Made by a program: the position numbers and the translations under genes. The notes under the pieces are model-generated. The model was not told where the DNA came from. It saw only the letters and a list, made by a program, of their open reading frames with translations, and did not search any database. DNA of 64,000 nucleotides from an uncultured Clostridia bacterium (GTDB lineage Bacteria > Bacillota > Clostridia > Peptostreptococcales > Anaerovoracaceae), in assembly GCA_934233735.1 (NCBI GenBank), contig CAKQGQ010000011.1:12538-76537 (forward strand), given 5' to 3'. Position 1 is the stretch's first letter, and each line of letters begins with the position of its first letter. This document shows positions 8,219 through 16,887 of the stretch, in pieces.

Positions 8219-8386
8219 ATGGCTTATAAAATTACAGATGCTTGCATCGCTTGCGGTGCTTGCGCAGCAGAATGCCCTGTAGAAGCTATCTCCGAAGGCG
8301 ACATCTATGTTATCGATGCTGACAAGTGCATCGACTGCGGTTCTTGCGCAGATGCTTGCCCGGTAGATGCTCCGGTAGAAGGCTAA
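8219..8386 (+). CDS. 2[4Fe-4S] ferredoxin
   Basis: A 55-residue clostridial-type electron carrier. Two CxxCxxCxxxCP clusters are complete: CIACGACAAECP near residue 9 and CIDCGSCADACP near residue 37. Each cluster binds one 4Fe-4S centre, and the protein would supply low-potential electrons to hydrogenases or oxidoreductases. AGGAGG (8206-8211) sits 7 bases before the ATG. It is a single-gene unit with its own promoter and a strong terminator, and its codon use suggests high expression. Confidence 0.97.
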   Translation: MAYKITDACIACGACAAECPVEAISEGDIYVIDADKCIDCGSCADACPVDAPVEG

Positions 8387-8405
8387 AAACATTACTTAAA
8401 AAAAG

Positions 8406-8450
8406 AAACACCGGGATTGGTCTTGAAAAAGATTTGTCTCGGTGTTTTTT
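8406..8450 (+). terminator. Terminator after ferredoxin
   Basis: Stem AAACACCG/CGGTGTTT (8406-8413 with 8440-8447), with further pairing inside the loop, followed by a T run. Confidence 0.85.
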
Positions 8451-8545
8451 ATGTTTTAAGATGCTGGGCTTCTTTCCGCACAAAAAAATCACCTCGAAAT
8501 GTCTTTAATCAGACAATTCAAAGCGATTCTTTCTTATCAACATTC

Positions 8546-9175
8546 TTATTCCACATCTTGCATATAGTATGCCAAAGCATGAAGACTGTCGCTGACATGA
8601 ACATTCTCTACCGCTACATCTTCCGGCAATTCTAAATCTACCGCAGTAAAATTCCAAATGCCCTTTACGCCGGCACCGGCAACCGTATCCGCAACGATTT
8701 GCGCTTTTTCAGCCGGAACCGTAATCACAGCAATGTCGATATTCTCTTTCTTGATAAAGCCTGCAAGGGAACCACAGGTCATAATCTGCGCATCTTTAAA
8801 CCGCACATCCTGAATAATCTGCTTTACATCAAAGATACCGCAGATGTGGAAGTTTCCCTCGTTTTTAGCAATATAACTCGCCATTGCCTGACCGAGTCTT
8901 CCGTATCCGACAATTACCATCTTATACTCTTTATCAAGTCCAAGGATTGCCCCGATTTCCTCATACAGATAGCTGACACTATATCCATAGCCCTGCTGAC
9001 CGAAGCCGCCGAAATTATTCAAGTCCTGTCTAATCTGTGATGCGGTATACCCGATGAGCTTGCTTAAATCCTTGGAAGAGATCTTTTCAATTCCTTTTTT
9101 CTGCAGCTCTCTCAGGTATCTTCTGTATCTGGGTAAACGCTTGATTACTGCTTTTGATATTTGCTTCTCTTTCAT
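8546..9175 (-). CDS. rex: Redox-sensing transcriptional repressor Rex
   Basis: Repressor that senses the NADH/NAD+ ratio and controls fermentation and respiration genes. The 209-residue protein has the N-terminal winged helix (residues 1-80, with the recognition region TASQIRQDLNNFG), then a Rossmann domain starting VIVGYGRLG (about 87-95), and a C-terminal swap helix ending HALAYYMQ. Length and motifs fit the family throughout. It appears monocistronic, between the ferredoxin terminator and the acyl carrier protein gene. Confidence 0.95.
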   Translation of the reverse strand: MKEKQISKAVIKRLPRYRRYLRELQKKGIEKISSKDLSKLIGYTASQIRQDLNNFGGFGQQGYGYSVSYLYEEIGAILGLDKEYKMVIVGYGRLGQAMASYIAKNEGNFHICGIFDVKQIIQDVRFKDAQIMTCGSLAGFIKKENIDIAVITVPAEKAQIVADTVAGAGVKGIWNFTAVDLELPEDVAVENVHVSDSLHALAYYMQDVE

Positions 9176-9208
9176 CCTACACCCGCCTGTTGTTATTTTG
9201 TCCTGAGA

Positions 9209-9436
9209 CTATTTGTTTTCCTCGACATACTTAACAAGGTCAGCTACGGTCTGGAAGTTCTCTGCATCCTCGTCCGGAATTTCGATTCCGAATTCTTCTT
9301 CGATTGCCATGATGATTTCCACTGCATCAAGGGAATCTGCGGACAAATCCTTCATCAGATTTGTGTCCATATCCACATCGGACTCTTCCACCTGTAACTG
9401 GTCTATAATGATGTCTTTTATCTTATCAAAAATCAT
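9209..9436 (-). CDS. acpP: Acyl carrier protein
   Basis: Small acidic carrier (75 residues) that holds growing fatty acids on a 4'-phosphopantetheine arm. The attachment serine is S35 in the DSLD motif. The gene stands alone here rather than in a fab cluster. It has a good promoter (9478-9506) and GGAGG before the ATG. Confidence 0.93.
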   Translation of the reverse strand: MIFDKIKDIIIDQLQVEESDVDMDTNLMKDLSADSLDAVEIIMAIEEEFGIEIPDEDAENFQTVADLVKYVEENK

Positions 9437-9477
9437 AAAAAAGCCTCCATTCTGCTTAGTAAAAATTACTATGGAAT

Positions 9478-9506
9478 ATTATAATAACTTTTTATGTGCA
9501 TTGCAA
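9478..9506 (-). promoter_or_regulatory. acpP promoter
   Basis: Minus-strand -35 TTGCAA (9501-9506), 17-base spacer, -10 TATAAT (9478-9483). Confidence 0.7.
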
Positions 9507-9538
9507 GTTTTTTTTATGAGTTTTTTGCCTGAATCCTG

Positions 9539-11491
9539 TTATTGCATCTCCGCCCACTCATCATAGGCTGCCGAAAGCCGCTCCTGCGCCTCTTCGCGCT
9601 GTTTGCTCAGGCTCCCTAAAAGCTCATAATCCGTCATATTTTCCGGCTTGCAGATTTCCTGCTCGATTTCCGCAATCTTCTCCTCAAGCTCGGAAATCTC
9701 CTGCTCCAGTTTTTCTGACTGCCTTGCCCTGCGCCGCTCCTCGGCTTCGCGTTCTTTATTCAGCCGCCTTTGCTCCGCCGCCGAAAGCGTTTCGATGTCC
9801 GCATTTTTGTTCGCTGCCGAATCGGTATGCGCATTTTCCTCCTGCATCCGATTCAGATATTTTTTACCGGAAATTCCCTGCGCCTTCTTTTCCAGATAAT
9901 AATCGTATTTTCCCAAATATTCCACAGCACCGTCGTGCGTCAGCTCCAGAATCCGCGTCGGGATTCTCTGAAGGAAATAACGGTCGTGCGAAACGACGAT
10001 GACGGTTCCCGGAAATTCCAGCAAAGCCTCTTCAAAAACTTCCTTCGACTCAATATCCAAATGGTTCGTCGGTTCGTCGAGAATCAGCGTGTTCGCGCCC
10101 GAAAGCATGAGTTTCAGAAGCGAAAGCCGTGCCTTTTCCCCACCCGAAAGACTTCCGACCGGAAGGAAAACCTCATCGCCCTGAAAGAGGAATCGTCCTA
10201 AAATCGAGCGCATTTCAGTATCCGTATAAAGGCGATAGGAGTCCTTGAGTTCTTCAAGTACCGTATTGCTGTCATTGAGCAGAAGCTGCCCCTGATCGTA
10301 ATAGCCGAAAGCCACATTGTGGCCGATTTTCAGATAGCCCGCCGTCGGCGGGAGTTCCCCTAGAAGTACCCGAAGGAGCGTGGTTTTGCCGACGCCGTTG
10401 GGTCCGACGATACAGATTCGTTCTCCGCGCTTGATGTCCAGATTTACATTGCGGAACAGCTCCCTGCGGTTCTGCCCCCAGCCGAAGCATTTTTCCAAAT
10501 CCTCTGCCAGAATCACATCGCTGCCCGACTGGAAGTTCTGACGAAAATGAATTTTCATCTTCCCCATTTCACTTTCCGGTCTTTCGAGCCGCTCTATCAT
10601 GTCCAGACGCTTCTCACGGGAGGCCGCACGCTTCGCTAAATGCTCGGTTCCGTGCTGTTTCATGCGCCGAATCATTTCCTCCTGCCTTGCGATTTCCCTC
10701 TGCTGATTATTATATGCACGAAGCTCGGTTTCTCTGCGCAGTTTTTTTTGCGCCGCGTAGTCGCTGTATTTTCCCTCATAGCAATAGACTTTATGGTTTT
10801 CCACCTCGAAAATGCGGTTTACCGTCTGGTCGAGGAAGTATCGGTCGTGCGATACAATCATAACCGTGCCTTTATATGCGGAAAGATACTGCTCCAGCCA
10901 TTTCAAAGTTCCGATGTCTAAATGGTTCGTCGGCTCGTCCAGCAGCAGAATATCCGGTTTTTCCAGCAAAAGCGCCGCAAGCGCAAGTCTCGTCCTTTCG
11001 CCGCCCGAAAGCGAAGAAATCTTCTTATTATAAAAGCTTTCCCCGAATGCCATCGAATTTAAAATGCCGATAATTTCGGATTTATAGGTATATCCGCCTT
11101 CCCGATCGAAGCGATGCTGAAGCTCGTCCAGCTTCTCGATTCGCCGCATGTCGTGCGGGTTGGCAGCCACTTCGTCAGAAAGCCTTGTAATTTCTTCTTC
11201 TAATTTCGCCAGACCGCTGAAAATCCCTTCGATTTCTTCCATCACGGTCCGCTCGCTGTTGAAATTATCGCGCTGCTTCAGGTAGCCGATACGGATATTC
11301 TGCGAGACAAAAAACTCTCCTTCATCGCAGGAGAGCTGCCCCGTCAGCATATTCAGAAGGGTGGTTTTGCCCGCACCGTTTCTTCCGATAATGCCGACTT
11401 TGTCGCCGTCGTTCAGGTGAAAGCTCGCTTTTTCTATGATGACATCCGTTCCGTATGTCTTTGTCAGGTTGTTTGCCGATAATACAATCAT
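9539..11491 (-). CDS. ABC-F family ATPase
   Basis: A 650-residue soluble protein with two ABC cassettes and no membrane domain, the ABC-F layout. The first Walker A is GRNGAGKT (36-43) and the second GPNGVGKT (near 365). Both LSGGE signatures and LLLDEPTNHLD/LILDEPTNHLD Walker B motifs are intact, with the charged linker between cassettes. A C-terminal coiled coil of about 90 residues rich in Glu, Arg and Lys resembles the YdiF/Uup-type tail. ABC-F proteins act on the ribosomal E site; some give antibiotic resistance, but the housekeeping types do not. Its ATG overlaps the tsaD stop (ATGA), so it is the last gene of that operon. Confidence 0.9.
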   Translation of the reverse strand: MIVLSANNLTKTYGTDVIIEKASFHLNDGDKVGIIGRNGAGKTTLLNMLTGQLSCDEGEFFVSQNIRIGYLKQRDNFNSERTVMEEIEGIFSGLAKLEEEITRLSDEVAANPHDMRRIEKLDELQHRFDREGGYTYKSEIIGILNSMAFGESFYNKKISSLSGGERTRLALAALLLEKPDILLLDEPTNHLDIGTLKWLEQYLSAYKGTVMIVSHDRYFLDQTVNRIFEVENHKVYCYEGKYSDYAAQKKLRRETELRAYNNQQREIARQEEMIRRMKQHGTEHLAKRAASREKRLDMIERLERPESEMGKMKIHFRQNFQSGSDVILAEDLEKCFGWGQNRRELFRNVNLDIKRGERICIVGPNGVGKTTLLRVLLGELPPTAGYLKIGHNVAFGYYDQGQLLLNDSNTVLEELKDSYRLYTDTEMRSILGRFLFQGDEVFLPVGSLSGGEKARLSLLKLMLSGANTLILDEPTNHLDIESKEVFEEALLEFPGTVIVVSHDRYFLQRIPTRILELTHDGAVEYLGKYDYYLEKKAQGISGKKYLNRMQEENAHTDSAANKNADIETLSAAEQRRLNKEREAEERRRARQSEKLEQEISELEEKIAEIEQEICKPENMTDYELLGSLSKQREEAQERLSAAYDEWAEMQ

Positions 11492-12504
11492 AATTTCATG
11501 CTCGCATGGGCATCTAAATCCAGCCCGTCTGCCCCTTTGCTCTTATATTTATAGTATGCCGCCGCTCCGATCATCGCTCCGTTGTCGGTACAAAGCACCG
11601 GCGCCGGACGATAGAGGCGGATTCCGTTTTCGCTGCACGCCTGTCCCAGCATTTCGCGCAGTTTGGAGTTCGCTGCCACGCCGCCTGCCAGAACCAGCTT
11701 GTCTTCGCCGCGCATTTTCACCGCATGCACCGCTTTATCCACAATGACATCCATCACCGCCTGCTGAAAGCTTGCCGCGACATCCGCACGGTTGATTTCA
11801 TGCCCTGCCTGTTTCTGCCGGTTGATGTAATTGAGGACCGATGTTTTCAATCCGCTGAAGCTGAAATCAAAGCTGTCTTTTTCCAAGTAAACGCGTTTGA
11901 AAGGAATTGCCTGCGGATTTCCTTCCTTTGCGATTTTGTCAATTTTCGGGCCGCCGGGATACCCCAGTCCCAAAACGCGCGCAACCTTGTCATATGCCTC
12001 TCCGACCGCATCGTCTCTCGTTCCTCCGAGGATTTCGCAGTCGGTATAATTCTTCACATCCACGATTTCCGTATGTCCGCCGCTGGTTATCAGTGCCATA
12101 AACGGAGGCTCAAGCTCCGGATATTCGATAAAATTCGCGCTGATATGTCCCATCAGATGGTGAACGCCTACGAGCGGAATATCCTTCGCGAAAGCCACTG
12201 CCTTCGCGGTTGCAACGCCCATAAGCAGTGCCCCGATTAAGCCCGGGCCGTTTGTCACGCCGATGAGGTCAATATCGTCAAGGCTCACCTGCGCCTCATC
12301 GAGTGCCTGCGCGAGAACGCCGTTGATGTTCTCGAGGTGATGTCTGGATGCAATCTCCGGTACGACTCCGCCGAAATTTTTAAAAATATCAATTTGTGAT
12401 GAAATGACATTCGATAAAACCGTTCTGCCGTCCGCAAGAACGCTGACTGCCGTTTCGTCGCAGCTCGTCTCGAAGGCCAAAGTTAAAAATTTTCCGTCTT
12501 TCAT
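11488..12504 (-). CDS. tsaD: tRNA t6A37 threonylcarbamoyltransferase TsaD
   Basis: Transfers the threonylcarbamoyl group to A37 of ANN-decoding tRNAs, working with TsaB and TsaE. The 338-residue protein has FETSCDET at its N-terminus and the metal-binding VHHLMGH motif near residue 110. ITSGGHTE, GEAYDKVAR and LAGGVAANSKLR follow in order. I start at the ATG at 12504 (GGAAG upstream), which overlaps the rimI stop as ATGA. tsaE, tsaB and tsaD are all in this operon. Confidence 0.96.
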   Translation of the reverse strand: MKDGKFLTLAFETSCDETAVSVLADGRTVLSNVISSQIDIFKNFGGVVPEIASRHHLENINGVLAQALDEAQVSLDDIDLIGVTNGPGLIGALLMGVATAKAVAFAKDIPLVGVHHLMGHISANFIEYPELEPPFMALITSGGHTEIVDVKNYTDCEILGGTRDDAVGEAYDKVARVLGLGYPGGPKIDKIAKEGNPQAIPFKRVYLEKDSFDFSFSGLKTSVLNYINRQKQAGHEINRADVAASFQQAVMDVIVDKAVHAVKMRGEDKLVLAGGVAANSKLREMLGQACSENGIRLYRPAPVLCTDNGAMIGAAAYYKYKSKGADGLDLDAHASMKL

Positions 12505-12959
12505 TCCTCTTCCTTCCACATGATGATTGCATCTTCGCCGTTATCTTCATAGTAGCCTTTGCGAACGCCCGCTTCTTCAAAGCCGAAATCCCTGTACAAA
12601 GCCTTCGCCGGCTCGTTGCCGCTGCGCACTTCCAGCGTATAACGGCTTATGCCGTTCTCTCTGCCAACTTCCATCAAAACCGAAAGGATTGCGCTCGCGA
12701 TGTGCATTCGCCGGTATTTCGGCGCCACAGCAACATTGGTAATATGCCCCTCGTCTAAAATCTTCCAGACGCCGACATAGCCGCAGAGCTTTCCATCTGA
12801 CTCCGCGACTATGTAAAGTGCCAGTTTATTTTCCATAATATCATGATAGAGCGATTCATAGCTCCACGGTGAGGCAAAGCAGACCTTCTCCAATTCCTCA
12901 ATCGCCGCGATATCCGCTTCCTGCGCCGCTCTGACAATCAGCTCTCCGCTTCTTTCCAT
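12501..12959 (-). CDS. rimI: Ribosomal-protein/protein N-acetyltransferase RimI
   Basis: GNAT-fold acetyltransferase of 152 residues. The acetyl-CoA pocket pattern is present: ITNVAVAPKYRRMHIASAIL (motif A, about residues 73-92), followed by LEVRSGNEPAKALYRDFGF, the RimI-type C-terminal motif. In E. coli RimI acetylates the N-terminus of ribosomal protein S18. Its place between tsaB and tsaD is conserved in many Firmicutes. It overlaps tsaD by four bases. Confidence 0.9.
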   Translation of the reverse strand: MERSGELIVRAAQEADIAAIEELEKVCFASPWSYESLYHDIMENKLALYIVAESDGKLCGYVGVWKILDEGHITNVAVAPKYRRMHIASAILSVLMEVGRENGISRYTLEVRSGNEPAKALYRDFGFEEAGVRKGYYEDNGEDAIIMWKEEE

Positions 12960-13007
12960 AGCCTGCCCCTATCCTCTCGTTTAATCTCGTTATGCCCATT
13001 ATTCCCG

Positions 13008-13763
13008 TTATTCCTGCGTCGGGCCTTTGCAAATCGGAAGCTCGCCTGCCGCCAGCTTCTGCTCCGCTTCCGCTATCCGCATATAATCCGGAAGAAGCTC
13101 CGCGATGCCGACAAGGTTCTCTTTCATGTTCGCCGCCGCAAAGAGGGCCGCGGACTTCGCGTCCTGATACCGCACGGTTTCTTCCGCAAAGGCGTAAGTT
13201 CCAAGCCCGCTAAGCGCCTCAGTTATTTCTTTTTCATAAGCGTCGATTCCGTCTCCGAAGAACAAAACGCTCTTGTTTTCTGTAAATACGCGGGTTTTTA
13301 CAATCTCCAGAACATCGGTCAGCATATACGGCCCGTCTAAAAGAAAGCCGTCAACCGTTCCGTAGACCTGTCCGCGTCTGGCGTTGAGAATCGCGCAGCA
13401 GACGCCGCCCTCAGCCTTCGCCTTCTGCGCTTCTTCCTTATACAGAAAAGCACTGAGGGTCGGCACACGGACTGCCTTCTCAAGTCCCAAAGCCTGTGAT
13501 AAAGCTCTGGCAGTCGAAACCCCGATTCGGATTCCTGTGAAGGAGCCCGGCCCCACGGAAGGCGCGATATAGTCTATTTCATTCTTGGACACTCCTGCTT
13601 CTTTCAGCAGTACATCCACAGACAGAATCAGTTCTTTCAGATGACTCATCTGCCCGGTTATTTTCTTCTCGCCGATGATTACGGAATTTTGTCCGTTTTC
13701 TTCGCATGAAAGAAGCGCGGTCGAGCCTTCTTTTCCCGTGGTTTCAATGGCTAAAATGTACAT
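13008..13763 (-). CDS. tsaB: t6A biosynthesis dimerization protein TsaB
   Basis: Inactive paralogue of TsaD that scaffolds the t6A complex. The 251-residue protein starts YILAIETTGKEGS and has the typical VGPGSFTGIRIGVSTARALS motif (about residues 70-89). It lacks TsaD's metal-binding histidines, as expected for TsaB. The start overlaps the end of tsaE by 13 bases, behind AAGGAG. A gap of 48 bases separates it from rimI. Confidence 0.92.
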   Translation of the reverse strand: MYILAIETTGKEGSTALLSCEENGQNSVIIGEKKITGQMSHLKELILSVDVLLKEAGVSKNEIDYIAPSVGPGSFTGIRIGVSTARALSQALGLEKAVRVPTLSAFLYKEEAQKAKAEGGVCCAILNARRGQVYGTVDGFLLDGPYMLTDVLEIVKTRVFTENKSVLFFGDGIDAYEKEITEALSGLGTYAFAEETVRYQDAKSAALFAAANMKENLVGIAELLPDYMRIAEAEQKLAAGELPICKGPTQE

Positions 13764-14179
13764 TTATATACCCTTTCTCCTTCGTCCTTTCCGTACTCCA
13801 GATAGATAAACTTCGTGTTTTCCGGCAGAATATCCAGAATCATATCCGCCCACTCCACGATGCAGACGCCGCTGCCGAAGAAATATTCTTCGATTCCGAT
13901 ATTAAAAAGCTCGTCCGCCTCACTGACTCTGTATACATCGAAGTGATACAGCGGAAGCCTTCCGTCCGTATATTCCTTTACAATCGTAAAGGTCGGACTT
14001 GTAATCCGCTCGTCTATGCCAAGGCCCTTTGCGATGTATCGGGTCAGAGCGGTTTTTCCCGTTCCTAAATCTCCAATAAGTGCCAGCACATCACCCGCCT
14101 TGAGCTCTTCCGCCAGCGCTCTGCCGAAGCTTTCGGTTTCTTTTTCATTTTTTATGATAAGTTCTCTTTTTATTTCCAT
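13751..14179 (-). CDS. tsaE: tRNA t6A biosynthesis ATPase TsaE
   Basis: ATPase that drives turnover of the TsaB-TsaD complex. The 142-residue protein has the P-loop GDLGTGKT (about residues 36-43), SPTFTIVKEY, and the HFDVYR motif. The ATG at 14179 lies 4 bases after the ribU stop; its ribosome binding site is weak, so coupling to ribU translation is likely. An in-frame extension to 14266 overlaps ribU and has no support. Confidence 0.93.
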   Translation of the reverse strand: MEIKRELIIKNEKETESFGRALAEELKAGDVLALIGDLGTGKTALTRYIAKGLGIDERITSPTFTIVKEYTDGRLPLYHFDVYRVSEADELFNIGIEEYFFGSGVCIVEWADMILDILPENTKFIYLEYGKDEGERVYKCTF

Positions 14180-14183
14180 ATTC

Positions 14184-14777
14184 TCAGCGCTGAATAACAG
14201 CCTCGCTCTTCTTTGTGTGAATTCCTTCTTTATGCAGGAAGCCGGAAATTCTCTTATAGATAACAAAGGTGACTGCCGAGTTTAAAACGCCCTTGATGAC
14301 ATTGAACAAAAGAATCAAAGGCATAAGGCTTACAACGGTCGCACGCATCGCTTCTCCTCCGTAGTAGAACGGCGTTACGAAGTAATTCGCGAAGCCCATT
14401 ACAATCGTCATCGCAATCGTTGCCGCTGCCATCGAAGCAATTGCAATCTTCTTTGTCTTATGTTTTCTGTAAATGCAGCCGGCAATCATCAGGAATGCGC
14501 CCGAAGCGATCATGTGCATGATAAAGCCGTAAACGCTGTCTCCTCCCAGAAGGAATGCCTGGATTGCGCTGACTACCGTAAGCGCAAGCATTCCGGCCGC
14601 AGGTCCGAATGCAAAAGTTGTGATGATAATCGGAATATCCGCAAGGTCATAGGTCAAAAACGATACTGCGGGGATCAGCGGGAAGCGAATAAAGCCAAGC
14701 ACGCATGCAACCGCTGCCATCATTGCCATTTTTACCAGTCTGTCCGACTTCATTTTCTGATTGTTAAGATTACTCAT
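14184..14777 (-). CDS. ribU: ECF transporter S component for riboflavin
   Basis: Substrate-binding membrane subunit (197 residues, about six helices) of an energy-coupling-factor importer. The RibU-type features are visible: FPLIPAVSFLTYDLADIPII near residue 32, and conserved helices after it. The specificity call rests mainly on the FMN riboswitch in the leader, because ECF S components vary in sequence. The shared ECF ATPases and EcfT are not in the window. The tsaE-tsaB-rimI-tsaD-ABC-F genes follow with very short gaps. Confidence 0.9.
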   Translation of the reverse strand: MSNLNNQKMKSDRLVKMAMMAAVACVLGFIRFPLIPAVSFLTYDLADIPIIITTFAFGPAAGMLALTVVSAIQAFLLGGDSVYGFIMHMIASGAFLMIAGCIYRKHKTKKIAIASMAAATIAMTIVMGFANYFVTPFYYGGEAMRATVVSLMPLILLFNVIKGVLNSAVTFVIYKRISGFLHKEGIHTKKSEAVIQR

Positions 14778-14870
14778 TTCTACAGTTCCTCTCTTTCTGT
14801 TTTCGCGCCCTTCACCCGGAAGAAGCGCTTCCTAAGATGTAATTTGGAATCTGTCAGGTTGAAATAACGA

Positions 14871-14895
14871 GAGCCTTGATATGGAATCAAGGCTC
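14871..14895 (-). promoter_or_regulatory. Hairpin between FMN riboswitch and ribU (probable expression platform)
   Basis: A perfect 10-base stem GAGCCTTGAT/ATCAAGGCTC with a 5-base loop. On the minus strand it is followed by a weak T tract (TCGTTATTTC) and preceded by TTTTTT (14896-14901). It could be the terminator or part of an antiterminator; which one cannot be settled by eye. Confidence 0.5.
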
Positions 14896-14970
14896 AAAAA
14901 AGCAACATGCGAATTTCGCGCTTCAAAACTGCTGAACTTTACATTCCACGCAGTCATCGCGCCATCCCTT

Positions 14971-15084
14971 GTTTCTCTCATCCGGACTATACCGTCGGTG
15001 CAGGAATTCCACCTGCTCGGCGCCTCTCGGCGTTCGCGGACTGTTACCGCCGGTGAGGAATTTCACCTCGCCCTGAAACAGATT
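14971..15084 (-). ncRNA. FMN riboswitch (RFN element)
   Basis: Read on the minus strand the element has the canonical blocks in order. They are TTTCAGGG, AGGTGAAATTCC, ACCGGCGGTAA, AGTCCGCGA, GGTGGAATTCC, CCGACGGT, AGTCCGGATG and AGAGAAACA. Binding of FMN normally stops expression of riboflavin genes. It precedes ribU, and therefore the whole t6A operon. Confidence 0.97.
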
Positions 15085-15115
15085 ATGTTTTATTTCCCTC
15101 TCGGAAAAACTTACG

Positions 15116-16603
15116 CTATCTATTATAGTCCTCCGAAGAGAGTTTGTAAATAGCTTCTGCATAAATTTTTGTCATTTGCGTAAGCCTTTTAAGGCTCAAT
15201 GCTTCATTTTTCCGGTGCATCAGATCTTCATCGCCCGGGAACTGTGCTCCGTAGGCAACGATTCCTTCTGCCGCCCTTGCATAGGTGCCCCCTCCGATTA
15301 CGAGAGGCTGCGATTCTGTATCCCCGGTATGCTTGCGGTATATGTCCGTGAGCAGCCGAATCATCGGGCTGTCCGTATCCATGAAAATCGGTTCCTGAAG
15401 TTTTTCTTTAATCAGTCCGATGTTATAGCGTTCCAGCGTTTCCGCCATCGTCTCATAAATTTTTTCATGTTCAAGCGTAACCGGATAACGCACATTGATT
15501 ATCAGCTTTCCGGCCTTCTCGTTCATTTCGGCAATGCCGACATTGAAAACAAGTCCGCCCGAAACCTCGTCGCTGAAGTTGATTCCCAGATGTTCGCCAT
15601 CAAGGCAGAATCCGATATAGCGGTTATAGAAATCGATGAAATCGTTATGATCCTCATTGACAAAATTCAGTCTGCCCATGAATTCCATCATAATGGAAAT
15701 CGCATTTAATCCTGCTTCCGGCTTCGCACCGTGAGCGCTGATTCCGGTTGTCGTAATTTCCAGGGATTTTCCGATTCCTTTCGCATGAATCTTATACCCG
15801 GTCTCCTCGCGGAACTTCGTAATTTCCTCCCGGATTTTCACATATGGCGCTTCGCCTGCATTCTGATTACGCACAACCACACGGCAGGAATCCGCGACGC
15901 TGTTCGCCGCAGCTCCACCCGCAAGCGAGCGCAGCTCCAAACCTTTTACATGTGTCTGTGAAAACTTCTTTGCAAGCTCAAACACTAAAATTCCCTTTTC
16001 GCCGTTGATAACAGGAAAATCCCCGTCCGGCGTAAATCCGAAATCCGGCTTCGCAGCCTTGCTGAAATAGTAGTCCATGCCCTTCCAGTTCGTCTCTTCG
16101 TCAAGACCGATAATCAGCCTGATCGTTGTCTGCGGCTTATATCCGGCGTCTTTTAAGGCTTTCATCGCATACAGGCAGGAAACCATCGGGCCTTTGTCAT
16201 CGGTCGTGCCTCTTCCGTAGATTTTACCTTCTGCCACACTTGCACCATATGGCTCGAAATCCCAGCCGCCGCCTGCCGGAACAACATCAAGATGCCCAAG
16301 GATACCGAGAACCTTGGGCTTTTCATAATTTACGATCTCTCCTTCCTCATTCTTCACGGGTCTGCCTGTCCCTACGAAGTCAACATGACCGCCATAGTTG
16401 TCAGCATTATAGGTAACAAAACCCATTTCTTCCGCGATTTTGAGGAAGGTTTCAAAAGCTTTCTGAACGCCTTCACCGAACGGATACACCTCGCCATCTG
16501 CAGTCCGCACTGCGTCTGTCTGCTCGCTGTTACAACGAATTACCGATTGGAGCGAGGCAATCATTTCGTCCTTATTCTGTTCGAGAAGTTTTTCGTAATC
16601 CAT
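15116..16603 (-). CDS. pepV: Dipeptidase PepV (M20 metallopeptidase)
   Basis: Zinc dipeptidase of 495 residues with broad dipeptide specificity. The metal-binding motifs are GHLDVVPAGGGW (about 108-119), GRGTTDDKGP (about 130-139) and GLDEETNWKG (about 166-175). The large lid domain between them is the PepV subtype mark, as is the C-terminal HRKNEALS segment. It starts 2 bases after the nifU-like gene. The last codons contain the ribU promoter. Its role is to complete peptide breakdown for amino-acid fermentation. Confidence 0.92.
   Translation of the reverse strand: MDYEKLLEQNKDEMIASLQSVIRCNSEQTDAVRTADGEVYPFGEGVQKAFETFLKIAEEMGFVTYNADNYGGHVDFVGTGRPVKNEEGEIVNYEKPKVLGILGHLDVVPAGGGWDFEPYGASVAEGKIYGRGTTDDKGPMVSCLYAMKALKDAGYKPQTTIRLIIGLDEETNWKGMDYYFSKAAKPDFGFTPDGDFPVINGEKGILVFELAKKFSQTHVKGLELRSLAGGAAANSVADSCRVVVRNQNAGEAPYVKIREEITKFREETGYKIHAKGIGKSLEITTTGISAHGAKPEAGLNAISIMMEFMGRLNFVNEDHNDFIDFYNRYIGFCLDGEHLGINFSDEVSGGLVFNVGIAEMNEKAGKLIINVRYPVTLEHEKIYETMAETLERYNIGLIKEKLQEPIFMDTDSPMIRLLTDIYRKHTGDTESQPLVIGGGTYARAAEGIVAYGAQFPGDEDLMHRKNEALSLKRLTQMTKIYAEAIYKLSSEDYNR
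15122..15150 (-). promoter_or_regulatory. Promoter of the riboswitch-ribU-t6A operon
   Basis: Minus-strand -35 TTTACA (15145-15150), 17-base spacer, -10 TATAAT (15122-15127). It lies entirely inside the last codons of pepV. Confidence 0.75.
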
Positions 16604-16605
16604 CT

Positions 16606-16827
16606 TTATACAGCTTCTACTCCCTTAATTTCAGGATAGCTTTCCTTGATGATTCTTTCGATTACTGCCTTCAGCGTCATCTGCGCGCCCGGACATCCTG
16701 CGCAGTGTCCCTGCAGTCTTACTTTTACAACATTGTCTTCTGTCAATTCAACGAATTCTACATCTCCCCCGTCTCTCTGAAGGAAAGGTCTGATCTGTGC
16801 GATTGCATCTTGAATTTTCTGTTCCAT
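16606..16827 (-). CDS. NifU C-terminal-domain Fe-S scaffold protein
   Basis: A stand-alone NifU C-terminal (Nfu-like) domain of 73 residues. The cluster-binding CxxC is C42-C45 in HCAGCPGAQ, and RPFLQRDGGDVEFV near the start is the family signature. Such proteins carry Fe-S clusters to target enzymes. It precedes pepV by 2 bases; AAAGGA lies upstream of its start. Confidence 0.93.
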   Translation of the reverse strand: MEQKIQDAIAQIRPFLQRDGGDVEFVELTEDNVVKVRLQGHCAGCPGAQMTLKAVIERIIKESYPEIKGVEAV

Positions 16828-16887
16828 ATTTTATATATCCTTTCGTTTGTTCTGTCGTGTATATAGTATTTTATCACATTTTAAAAA

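Noticed and set aside
9539..11491. Antibiotic-resistance ABC-F gene
   Set aside because: The protein is of the housekeeping YdiF/Uup type with long C-terminal coiled coil and sits in the t6A operon.
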